From contig JAUHZK010000006.1 of assembly GCA_030425645.1 (NCBI GenBank), positions 62,001-126,000 of the forward strand: a stretch of DNA of 64,000 nucleotides, read 5' to 3'. The notes under the pieces are model-generated. The model was not told where the DNA came from and made no database searches. It saw nothing but the letters and a program-made list of their open reading frames with translations. The translations under genes were made by a program, and so were the position numbers. The stretch comes from Gammaproteobacteria bacterium (GTDB lineage: Bacteria > Pseudomonadota > Gammaproteobacteria > JAPPPA01). How positions within the stretch are numbered: the first letter of the stretch is position 1; every line of letters begins with the position of its first letter. Positions 56,757 to 64,000 of the stretch are shown in pieces.

Positions 56757-57994
56757 TATTTGGTATGAGTTTCGTCAAATAGCTTGGCAATCAGCGCCAA
56801 GCTTTGCTGTTGTTCTTCGGCGCCCATTTCACGCAATTTGGTGGTGGGGGCATGGGTGAGTTTGGCAGATAGTTTATGTGCAAACTCGGTTAATACCTGC
56901 TCGGCGTTGTCGCCGTTGCGCAAAGCCTGGATGGCTTTTTCTAGTTCTTGTTGTGTGGCTTCGCTTGCGTGACCACGGAAGTTGCGAATGGCGTCGGTGG
57001 CGCTGCGTTCGCGCGACCAGCGTGTCCAGTTTTCTAATTCAATTTGAACAATATCTTCGGCGTGGGCGGCAGCTTCGCGGCGCGCATCTAGGCCTTGCTG
57101 CGCGATATTTTGCAGGTCATCTACGGTGTATAGGTAAATGTCGTCTAACTCGGCTGTAGCCGGTTCAATATCCCGTGGTACTGCTAGGTCGACCATAAAC
57201 ATAGGTCGGCGCTTGCGTATTTTTAGCGCCTGTTTTACCCAGTTAGCTTGAACGACGGGTTCTGGTGCCGCGGTTGAGCTAATCACGATATCGGCTTGTG
57301 GAATGGCCTGTTCTAGGTTTTCCCAAGCAATGGTGTCGCCGCCATGTTCGGCCGCAAGGTTTTGTGCGCGCTCAATGGTGCGATTGGTTACCAGTAGTTT
57401 GCCAAGGCCCAGCTCAGCTAAATGGCGGGCGAGTAGTTCACCGGTTTCGCCAGCGCCAATGAGTAAGGCTGTGTGACGTTCAAAATTGGAAAAGATTTGC
57501 TGTGCGGTGCGCACCGCGGCAAAGGCTACGGAAACGGGATGGCTGCCGATGCTGGTTTCGGTGCGCACGCGCTTGGCGCAATGGAAAGCATGCTCAAAAC
57601 TATGTGTGACAAGCGGACCGGCGGTATTTGCATGCTGCGCGGCTTCTAGGGCTTGCTTGCATTGACCAAGAATTTGCGGCTCTCCAAGCACCAGTGAATT
57701 AAGGCCACAGGCCACTTTTAATAAGTGTTGTGCCGCATCTTGGTCTTGGTAAATATAAACGTAACCTGCGCTGGTTAGGCTATCGCCCAAGGCTTGTGTA
57801 ACTGCGTTATGCTCGTCAGCAACGAGTAACCATTCGCTGCGGTTGCAGGTAGAGATTAAGCTTGCTTCATGAATGCCGGGCTGCTGAATCAGGCGCTGTA
57901 ATTCCTGCCCAAGCGATTCGCCCACAAACGCATAACGCTCGCGAACGTCAATCGGTGCGGTTTCATGATTGAGGCCAATCAGAAATAAGGGCAT
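56756..57994 (-). CDS. hemA: Glutamyl-tRNA reductase
   Basis: 412 residues. Catalytic C50 in [14 protein letters not shown] motif [10 protein letters not shown]. First committed step of tetrapyrrole synthesis by the C5 pathway. Divergent from the TPR lipoprotein gene. Confidence 0.97.
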   Translation of the reverse strand: MPLFLIGLNHETAPIDVRERYAFVGESLGQELQRLIQQPGIHEASLISTCNRSEWLLVADEHNAVTQALGDSLTSAGYVYIYQDQDAAQHLLKVACGLNSLVLGEPQILGQCKQALEAAQHANTAGPLVTHSFEHAFHCAKRVRTETSIGSHPVSVAFAAVRTAQQIFSNFERHTALLIGAGETGELLARHLAELGLGKLLVTNRTIERAQNLAAEHGGDTIAWENLEQAIPQADIVISSTAAPEPVVQANWVKQALKIRKRRPMFMVDLAVPRDIEPATAELDDIYLYTVDDLQNIAQQGLDARREAAAHAEDIVQIELENWTRWSRERSATDAIRNFRGHASEATQQELEKAIQALRNGDNAEQVLTEFAHKLSAKLTHAPTTKLREMGAEEQQQSLALIAKLFDETHTK

Positions 57995-58112
57995 GGGGTG
58001 CTTAGGCTACCTAAATGGGGTTGATTTGAGGGCGACTTGTACGCCGTGGGGCGGATTTTCAGGCACGACGGCATTGAACTCAAGTGTAGTTCGTCTGACA
58101 AACAGGATTAAG

Positions 58113-59915
58113 ATGGGGTTTATGAGGTTTTATGTAGTGTTGAAACGGCTTTCTAGGCAACCGCTAATGGGCGTGTTTGTGCTGCTTCCGCTGTTCTCTG
58201 CATGCACGCTAACAGCTAAACAGGATGGGGACTTGGAGCCGCCTACTGAAATGTCTTCCCATGATGCGGTCGCGCTCGCTAAGCGCGTTGGCATGGAGGA
58301 AGATATTTACTACAACTTAATTGCGGCGGAACTGGCTGGTCAGCATGAAGATTTAGACAATGCCGCGCGGGCCTACCGTCAGGCGCTGGAATTGTCGGCC
58401 TCTGGAGTCGGTACTGAAAAGACCAAACACCAAATTGCTCGTCGCGCATGGGAGGTTGGTCGCTTTGCCAATAATCCAGAGCTGGCAGAGCAAGCGGCGA
58501 AGGTTTGGCAAGCTCAAGATCAAAGTTTCACGCCGCTATTGGCCAGAATTGTTGCCATAGAAAATGCAGAGCCTGCTCAGCAGCAGGCGGCCTTGGCGTC
58601 GGTGTTTGATTTGCCTGCGGCTAAGCGTGAGGCGATGGCGGCGGTGCTGGCGCAACATTACGCCCAAAGTGCCGATGCCTCGGCAGCGTTAGATTTTATT
58701 GACGATTGGCTGGAAACCTATCCCAATGATGTTGACCTGCTTAAAGCCGGCGCAGTGATTGCTGAGGCGGCCGACGCCAATGCGATGGCATATCAGTGGT
58801 GGTACCGGTTAACCGAGTTGCTGGACGATGGTAAGCAGTTGTATGAGGCGCAGGCGCATGCAGCGGCGAATTTGCGTTTACTGGGCGAGCCGGAGGAAGC
58901 GGCTGCTCGCCTTGCTGGTTTGCATGCCATGCAAGCAGATAACCATTGGGTTGCCTTGGAATATGCGCGTGCACTGCTGCAATCAGAACAATCGGCGGCG
59001 GCTTTGCCGGTTTTAGAGCGCTTGTCGCAGGCGTTGCCCACTAACGCAGAGGTGCTGCATTTAACGGGGTTTGCTGCGTTTGTTGATGAGCGTTATCTAA
59101 AGGCTGCTGATTACTTTGAATTGGCCTTGAACAAGGGCTACAACGATCACGAGGCGCGCTACTGGGTAGGGCTCGCCTATACGCAGGCTGAGCAGCCGAA
59201 ACAGGCCATTGTTTGGCTCGGTACCTTGGGTCAGGGGCCGCGTTGGGATTCTGCCCAGCGTTTGATTGGCGATGCCTTGCTTGAGTTGGATGATTGGGAT
59301 GACTTTGCCAAGCATTATGAAAGTTTGCAGCAAGCCGACAGCAGCGAAGCATGGCGTTGGTATTTGGCTGAAGCGCAATCTCTGATATCGGTGCAGCAGT
59401 TTGCTAAAGCCATTGTAGCGATTGATAAAGCGGTTGCTGCCGATCCAGATGACACTGAGGTGCGCTATCAGCGAGGCCTGCTATTAATAGAAGTGGGACG
59501 CCTTGATGAGGCAATGGCCGATCTGCAGTACGTCATTGATCAGTCGGCAGATAATGCTGAGGCAATGAATGCATTGGGCTACTTGCTGATTGATCGCTTG
59601 GGCGACACTGCCAACGGTTTGCCTTTGGTAAAGCAGGCGCTAGATTTGCGGCCTGATTCTGCGCCGGTCATGGATAGTTATGGTTGGGGTTTGCTAATTA
59701 AAGGCGAGCTAAAGCAAGGCTTGTTTTGGTTGCAAAAAGCCTGGACTAATTTGAAAGATCATGAAATTGGCGCTCACTTAGGGGAAGCGCTTTGGTTAAA
59801 TAAGCGCCGCAAAGAGGCCCGCCGCGTGTGGCAAGAGGCGCAGCAGCTGCCGCGTGGTCATCGTAAAGACAAAATTCTCGAAGCCTATGAGCGTTTAGGT
59901 ATTACGCCGGAGTAA
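58113..59915 (+). CDS. TPR-repeat lipoprotein upstream of lolB
   Basis: 600 residues from ATG 58113; an earlier in-frame start at 57969 would overlap hemA. A lipobox (LPLFSAC) follows the signal helix. Helical TPR repeats fill the rest, for example DAVALAKRVG, YLKAADYFELALNKGYND, DEAMADLQYVIDQSADNAEAM. The same gene lies beside lolB in Pseudomonas. It may help envelope biogenesis, but no catalytic motif is present. Confidence 0.85.
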   Translation: MGFMRFYVVLKRLSRQPLMGVFVLLPLFSACTLTAKQDGDLEPPTEMSSHDAVALAKRVGMEEDIYYNLIAAELAGQHEDLDNAARAYRQALELSASGVGTEKTKHQIARRAWEVGRFANNPELAEQAAKVWQAQDQSFTPLLARIVAIENAEPAQQQAALASVFDLPAAKREAMAAVLAQHYAQSADASAALDFIDDWLETYPNDVDLLKAGAVIAEAADANAMAYQWWYRLTELLDDGKQLYEAQAHAAANLRLLGEPEEAAARLAGLHAMQADNHWVALEYARALLQSEQSAAALPVLERLSQALPTNAEVLHLTGFAAFVDERYLKAADYFELALNKGYNDHEARYWVGLAYTQAEQPKQAIVWLGTLGQGPRWDSAQRLIGDALLELDDWDDFAKHYESLQQADSSEAWRWYLAEAQSLISVQQFAKAIVAIDKAVAADPDDTEVRYQRGLLLIEVGRLDEAMADLQYVIDQSADNAEAMNALGYLLIDRLGDTANGLPLVKQALDLRPDSAPVMDSYGWGLLIKGELKQGLFWLQKAWTNLKDHEIGAHLGEALWLNKRRKEARRVWQEAQQLPRGHRKDKILEAYERLGITPE

Positions 59916-59917
59916 CT

Positions 59918-60517
59918 GTGTATCAATTTATTTTCACCGCCTTGCTGTTAGCTTTGCTGTCGGCTTGTACCACCTTGCCATCAAGATCGAGTAGCGAACA
60001 GTCGCAAACGCCATTGCCTGCTAGTTGGCAACTACAGGGAAAATTGGCCAGCAGCGGATTAGGAGCGGCGGTATTTAATTGGCAGCAACAGCAAGCTGAC
60101 TCAGTAATCACGATATCAGCGCCGCTGGGTGCTGGAGCTGCACGAATTTCTTATCAAGATGGTCAGTTGCTGGTGCGTTCGGGTGAGCATCAGTTGCGGA
60201 ATGCTGACGCCCGTCAGTGGCTGCGTGCCAACGGCCTAACGGTGCCGCTGGATGCCTTGGCCTTTTGGGTGCAGGGGATTCCGGCAGCTGGTATGCCATA
60301 TCGACAGGCGAAAGGCGCTGATTCGTTTGCGCAGGCAGGTTGGAAGATCACGGTGCGCAAGTGGCAAACCCAAGACTGCGCGCGTCTGCCTTCTCGCCTA
60401 AAGGTAGAAAACGGCGAGGGCGCGACTATCAAATTGGGTGGTTTGCGCTGGCGCTGGCAAGCGGATGCGCGGCCTTCTTTGTTTGGCTCTGCGCAGAAGG
60501 GTGCCTGTGATGTCTGA
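59918..60517 (+). CDS. lolB: Outer membrane lipoprotein receptor LolB
   Basis: 199 residues, GTG start, lipobox LLSAC (C17). It receives lipoproteins from LolA at the outer membrane. The segment WQLQGKLASSG and the C-terminal TIKLGGLRWRW fit LolB. Two bases after the TPR gene and overlapping ispE by 8 bases. Confidence 0.93.
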   Translation: MYQFIFTALLLALLSACTTLPSRSSSEQSQTPLPASWQLQGKLASSGLGAAVFNWQQQQADSVITISAPLGAGAARISYQDGQLLVRSGEHQLRNADARQWLRANGLTVPLDALAFWVQGIPAAGMPYRQAKGADSFAQAGWKITVRKWQTQDCARLPSRLKVENGEGATIKLGGLRWRWQADARPSLFGSAQKGACDV

Positions 60518-61409
60518 GTTGGTGTCCTCTGAGACGGTTTGGTGGCCAGCGCCGGCCAAGCTGAATCTGATGTTGCATATTACGGGGCGCCGTAATGACG
60601 GCTATCACGAATTAGAAACAGTATTTCAGATGCTGGACCGCGGCGATGAGCTGGCTTTTCAGGTAAATAACACGGGTGATGTGAATCGTCTGACCTCGAT
60701 TGCCACGGTGGCGGCAGAGGATGATTTGGTCGTGCGAGCGGCAAAGTCCTTACAACAATATGCGGCAGTTGAGCAGGGCGTTGATATTGCTCTGCGTAAA
60801 CGCTTGCCAATGGGCGGTGGCTTGGGAGGTGGTAGTTCTGATGCCGCTACCACATTGGTTGTGCTTAATCAGTTATGGGGCTGTGGCTTAAGTTCCGCCG
60901 AGTTGTGCAGCTTAGGCTTGTCACTTGGCGCGGATGTGCCTGTTTTTGTAAATGGTGTGTCGGCCTTTGCGCGCGGGGTGGGCGAGCAGCTCACGGCTTT
61001 ATCGCTGCCGCCAGCCTGGTATGTGGTACTGACGCCAGATGTGCATATGTCGACCGCGGCGGTATTTTCAGCACCGCAGTTAAGGCGTGATTGCCCGCCG
61101 CTAGGCGAGGATTTCTTAGAAACAATGGCGAATTTTGAGGCCGATAGCTTGCCGCAAGAAAATGTTTGCGAGCCAATTGTGCTTTTGCAGCAAAAAGAGG
61201 TTGCGAATGCCCTAAGCGCTATGGCAGAATTCGCGCCCGCTCGGATGACAGGGACAGGTTCCAGTATCTTTGGACGCTTTGTTTCTGAGCAGAAGGCACA
61301 AGCTTGTGGCCGATATTTTGAGACTTTGGGTTACCAAGTTTTGGTAGCAGAAGGGCTCGACCGTTCGCCACTCATGACAGCCTTGGAAAATTTCCAAAAA
61401 CTGTCATAA
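60510..61409 (+). CDS. ispE: 4-diphosphocytidyl-2-C-methyl-D-erythritol kinase
   Basis: 299 residues from ATG 60510. GHMP-kinase ATP motif GGGLGGGSSDAAT and N-terminal PAPAKLNLMLHI. MEP pathway enzyme. Overlaps the lolB stop. Confidence 0.97.
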   Translation: MSELVSSETVWWPAPAKLNLMLHITGRRNDGYHELETVFQMLDRGDELAFQVNNTGDVNRLTSIATVAAEDDLVVRAAKSLQQYAAVEQGVDIALRKRLPMGGGLGGGSSDAATTLVVLNQLWGCGLSSAELCSLGLSLGADVPVFVNGVSAFARGVGEQLTALSLPPAWYVVLTPDVHMSTAAVFSAPQLRRDCPPLGEDFLETMANFEADSLPQENVCEPIVLLQQKEVANALSAMAEFAPARMTGTGSSIFGRFVSEQKAQACGRYFETLGYQVLVAEGLDRSPLMTALENFQKLS

Positions 61410-61437
61410 AGCTGTCGCTTTCATCTCTCGTCGCGTT

Positions 61438-61443
61438 TAGAAT
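61438..61443 (+). promoter_or_regulatory. -10 box of the tRNA-Gln promoter
   Basis: TAGAAT followed by GCGCGC, a GC-rich discriminator of the stable-RNA type, 13 bases before the tRNA. A -35 is unclear (TCGCTT at the right distance). Confidence 0.5.
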
Positions 61444-61455
61444 AGCGCGCTCTGC

Positions 61456-61531
61456 TGGGCCGTCGCCAAGTTGGTAAGGCACGGGTTTTTGGTATCCGCA
61501 TTCGTAGGTTCGAGTCCTACCGGCCCAGCCA
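61456..61531 (+). tRNA. tRNA-Gln (anticodon TTG)
   Basis: 76 bases, acceptor arms TGGGCCG and CGGCCCA, discriminator G and encoded CCA. Anticodon loop TTTTGGT gives TTG, reading CAA. D-loop GTTGGTAAG and T-arm TAGGTTCGAGTCCTA are normal. Gene order lolB-ispE-tRNA-Gln-prs is the same as in Pseudomonas. Confidence 0.97.
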
Positions 61532-61581
61532 TTTTTTTTCTCCGCTCCGATACAGAAAAAGAATTCACGAGAGGCTTTTCA

Positions 61582-62541
61582 GTGACCACCACTAACATGA
61601 TGATTTTTACCGGCAACGCCAACCCGGCATTGGCCGAGGCTGTTGTTCAGCATCTTGGAATTCCCCTAGGTAAAGCCAAAGTTGGCCAGTTTAGCGACGG
61701 CGAAGTAGCGGTAGAGTTACAAGAAAACGTCCGTGGTAAAGATGTCTTTATTGTGCAGCCAACCTGCGCACCTACTAATGACAGCTTGATGGAAGTGTTG
61801 GTGATGAGCGATGCCTTGCGTCGTGCGTCTGCCGGCCGAGTGACCGCGGTAGTGCCGTATTTTGGCTATGCCCGTCAGGATCGTCGTCCTTGGTCAGCCC
61901 GTGTGCCGATTACTGCGCGCTTAGTGGCAAATATGTTTTCTTCAGCCGGTATTGACCGTGTATTAACGGTTGATCTGCACGCCGATCAGATCCAAGGCTT
62001 CTTTGATGTGCCAGTGGATAACATCTATGCCTCACCATTGCTGATCGAAGACATCAAACAGCAGCATTACGACAATGTCATGGTGGTTTCGCCAGACGTG
62101 GGTGGTGTGGTGCGTGCTCGTGCGATTGCTAAGCGCTTAGACGATTGTGATTTGGCGATTATTGATAAGCGTCGCCCGAAAGCCAACGAAAGCAAGGTCA
62201 TGAACATCATTGGTGATGTTGAAGGCCGTAGTTGCGTGATGGTGGATGACATTGTTGATACCGCCGGCACCTTATGCAAAGCCGCCGAAGCCTTAAAAGA
62301 TGTAGGTGCAACTAAGGTAATGGCTTACGTAACGCACCCGGTATTGTCAGGCAAGGCGATTGATAACCTGCTTAACTCGCAAATGGATGAGTTGGTAGTG
62401 ACTGACACCATTCCGCTGACCGACGAAGCTAAGGCCAGTGGTCGCATCCGTGTGGTTTCAATGGCACGTATGTTGGCCGACTCGATTGTTCGGGTATATA
62501 ACGAAGAGTCCGTCTCTTCACTATTCGACGGCCAAATCTAG
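61582..62541 (+). CDS. prs: Ribose-phosphate pyrophosphokinase
   Basis: 319 residues if begun at GTG 61582 (GAGG seven bases upstream); ATG 61597 is possible. Motifs [10 protein letters not shown], the ATP loop [14 protein letters not shown] and PRPP loop [17 protein letters not shown]. It makes PRPP for nucleotide, His and Trp synthesis. Confidence 0.97.
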   Translation: MTTTNMMIFTGNANPALAEAVVQHLGIPLGKAKVGQFSDGEVAVELQENVRGKDVFIVQPTCAPTNDSLMEVLVMSDALRRASAGRVTAVVPYFGYARQDRRPWSARVPITARLVANMFSSAGIDRVLTVDLHADQIQGFFDVPVDNIYASPLLIEDIKQQHYDNVMVVSPDVGGVVRARAIAKRLDDCDLAIIDKRRPKANESKVMNIIGDVEGRSCVMVDDIVDTAGTLCKAAEALKDVGATKVMAYVTHPVLSGKAIDNLLNSQMDELVVTDTIPLTDEAKASGRIRVVSMARMLADSIVRVYNEESVSSLFDGQI

Positions 62542-62604
62542 TTTTTAGCTGCGCCCGCTAGTTTTTGCTAGCGTGGTTGCTTGCTTTTCTGTAGAATCGC
62601 GCGC

Positions 62605-62636
62605 GCTCAAGCCTGCTGGCTTGGGCGTTTTTTATT
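62605..62636 (+). terminator. Terminator between prs and rplY
   Basis: GCTCAAGCC and GGCTTGGGC pair around TGCT, followed by GTTTTTTATTT. A separate small hairpin CGCTAG-TTTTTG-CTAGCG lies at 62556-62573. Confidence 0.85.
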
Positions 62637-62709
62637 TAGCGGGTTCAGGTCGCGGAACTCGCGTCGCTATTCACATTGGGTGAGGGCGGTATAACTAAGG
62701 ATGATTAAG

Positions 62710-63381
62710 ATGTCTGCTGAAGATTTTATTTTGAACGCAGAGCTTCGTGAAGACCAGGGCAAAGGTGCGAGCCGCCGCCTGCGTCATGCCAACAAAGTAC
62801 CGGGTATTATCTACGGTGCTGGTAAAGAAGCTGTTGCGATTTCTGTTGCTCACAACGAGCTGTTCCACCACTTGGAGCACGAAGCGTTTTACTCGCACGT
62901 GCTAGAAATCAAGATTGGTAAGAAAACCGAAAAAGGTATTCTGAAGGACCTACAGCGTCACCCAGCTAAGCCATTGCTTCTGCACTTTGACATCTTGCGT
63001 GTTAAAGCTGGTGAGAAACTGAAGACCAAAGTTCCGGTTCACTTCATTAACGAAGATACCTGTGTTGGCGTTAAAGCTGGCGGTGTGGTTTCTCACAACG
63101 TGACCGAACTTGAGATCGAATGTCTGCCTAAGAACCTACCTGAGTACATCGAAGTAGACTTGGCTAACGTTGAAATTGGCCACGCGGTTCACTTGTCTGA
63201 GCTACAACTGCCAACAGGCGTTGAGCTAGTAAATCACGGTGAACTAGACGCTGCTCACGACCAGCCAGTGGCTAGCGTGAACGAGCCTAAGAAAGTGGTT
63301 GTTGAAGATGATGCGCCAGAAGCACCAGCAGAAGTACCTGTTGGCGACGAAGGCAAAGAAGAGGAAGCTGGCGAGGAGTAA
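62710..63381 (+). CDS. rplY: Ribosomal protein L25 (long CTC/TL5 form)
   Basis: 223 residues from ATG 62710, with AAGG nine bases upstream (62701 is an alternative). It binds 5S rRNA. The N-terminal 5S-binding domain (RLRHANKVPGIIYG) is followed by the CTC-type domain (DLQRHPAKPLLLHFDILRV) and an acidic tail of Glu/Ala/Pro. Confidence 0.97.
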   Translation: MSAEDFILNAELREDQGKGASRRLRHANKVPGIIYGAGKEAVAISVAHNELFHHLEHEAFYSHVLEIKIGKKTEKGILKDLQRHPAKPLLLHFDILRVKAGEKLKTKVPVHFINEDTCVGVKAGGVVSHNVTELEIECLPKNLPEYIEVDLANVEIGHAVHLSELQLPTGVELVNHGELDAAHDQPVASVNEPKKVVVEDDAPEAPAEVPVGDEGKEEEAGEE

Positions 63382-63399
63382 TCCCGCCACTTCGGCTTC

Positions 63400-63441
63400 A
63401 AAAAACGCGCCCTCAGTGCAGACTGTTGGCGCGTTTTTTTT
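63400..63441 (+). terminator. Terminator after rplY
   Basis: CGCGCC and GGCGCG, with an inner CAGT/ACTG stem, flanked by A-run and T-run. Confidence 0.88.
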
Positions 63442-63448
63442 CGCCACT

Positions 63449-63581
63449 CGCTAAAATTGCACCTTGCAGCGCCTGAGCTGCGTTGCGCTCGAGCTTCCGG
63501 TGCTCATGTACAACAAGTACACTGCGCTCCGGCTCTCAAGCGCGCCTTGTCAGCCACTACAATGCACAACTTTAACGAGCG
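63449..63581. repeat. 133-bp imperfect palindrome before pth
   Basis: The centre is TGTAC-AACAA-GTACA at 63507-63521. Arms pair imperfectly out to CGCT at 63449 and AGCG at 63581, including CCGG, TTGCAG/CTACAA and TTGCAC/ATGCAC parts. It resembles ERIC-size intergenic palindromes but not ERIC sequence. Only this copy is seen in the window. Confidence 0.6.
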
Positions 63582-63599
63582 GCTTTCGGCCAAGATTGT

Positions 63600-64000
63600 A
63601 TGACCCAAATCAAAGCCATTGTCGGCTTAGGTAATCCCGGCGACAAATACGCCAAAACACTGCATAACATTGGCTTTTGGTATGCCGATGAGTTGCTGCG
63701 TGCGTACCCGGGCGCAAGTTTTGCTAAGGAAAAGAAGCTACACGGCGAGCAGGCGGTGGTTAGTCATAATGGAGAGCGGCTGATTTTGTTAAAGCCAGAT
63801 ACCTTTATGAATAACAGTGGTCAAGCGGTGGTGGCCTTGTGCCAGTTTTATAAATTTAAGCCAGAAGAAATTTTGGTGGCGCATGACGAGCTCGATTTAC
63901 CACCGGGCACGGTGAAAATGAAGCAGGGTGGTGGTCATGGTGGTCACAACGGCCTGCGTTCCATTATTCAGCACGTTGGTGCCAATTTTCAGCGCCTACG
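63600..64000 (+). CDS. pth: Peptidyl-tRNA hydrolase (3' end missing)
   Basis: The first 133 residues. [17 protein letters not shown] at the N-terminus includes catalytic His20-type residue; HDELDLPPG and [12 protein letters not shown] are conserved. It releases peptides from peptidyl-tRNAs. The gene runs off the right edge. Confidence 0.97.
   Translation, partial: MTQIKAIVGLGNPGDKYAKTLHNIGFWYADELLRAYPGASFAKEKKLHGEQAVVSHNGERLILLKPDTFMNNSGQAVVALCQFYKFKPEEILVAHDELDLPPGTVKMKQGGGHGGHNGLRSIIQHVGANFQRL

Noticed and set aside
57969-58112. Earlier start for the TPR protein
   Set aside because: It would overlap hemA on the other strand, and the signal peptide and lipobox begin only after 58113.
60438-60509. 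Earlier start for ispE inside lolB
   Set aside because: IspE proteins start close to the PAPAKLNL motif, and ATG 60510 fits.
61471-61581. Frame of prs extended into the tRNA-Gln
   Set aside because: A coding start inside a tRNA gene is not credible; GTG 61582 has a ribosome site.

Overview
The window is chromosomal DNA of a gammaproteobacterium. Three gene orders point this way: the hemA-prfA-prmC-moeB block divergent from TPR lipoprotein-lolB-ispE-tRNA-Gln-prs-rplY-pth, the mreBCD-mrdA-rodA-mltB-rlpA-dacA-dat-ybeD-lipB cell wall block, and an mlaFEDC operon. The first layout is familiar from Pseudomonas and its relatives. The alkane oxidation genes (AlkB and CYP153) suggest a marine or oil-degrading member such as Spongiibacteraceae/Cellvibrionales. 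That placement is an inference from gene content, not from a search.

Layout. 0-6.7 kb: 3' part of an isocitrate dehydrogenase carrying an unusual CBS-pair tail, a DUF1820 gene, an MBL-fold hydrolase and purL. 6.8-13.2 kb: a copper/silver efflux operon (small Cys-rich secreted protein, CusC, CusB fused to a CusF domain, CusA) in which cusA is split by a one-base frameshift in a C7 tract. 13.2-16.5 kb: an HxlR regulator divergent from an mdaB-cupin-CMD operon, with a Rieske oxygenase beside it. 16.5-18.2 kb: an exported MsrA/MsrB pair and an unrecognised gene. 18.2-22.4 kb: mlaFED, a TolC-like gene, then mlaC. 22.5-33.9 kb: a TetR regulator, lipoate and D-alanine genes, and the elongasome. 34.2-37.4 kb: gatCAB. 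37.4-39.7 kb: an LVIVD-repeat lipoprotein and a DUF305 protein.

39.6-53.3 kb is an accessory alkane oxidation region. A TetR gene faces alkB across two palindromic operator-like sites, one of which overlaps the -10 of a strong sigma-70 type promoter. Next come an orphan heme-copper oxidase subunit III/IV-like trio, an AraC regulator and a MOSC-reductase-ferredoxin fusion protein. A CYP153 operon follows (ferredoxin, CYP153, iron-type alcohol dehydrogenase, alpha/beta hydrolase, ferredoxin reductase), divergent from a second AraC regulator. Together these could take alkane to alcohol to aldehyde with a dedicated electron chain for the P450. No rubredoxin is seen for AlkB.

53.3-64 kb: a zinc-independent type L36 gene (rpmJ2), a degenerate JAMM-like gene beside moeB, prmC-prfA-hemA, the TPR protein, lolB-ispE, tRNA-Gln, prs, rplY and the start of pth. 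A REPIN-like pair lies between moeB and prmC, and a long imperfect palindrome lies before pth. No gap between genes exceeds about 250 bases. I saw no CRISPR array, insertion sequence, rRNA or replication origin.
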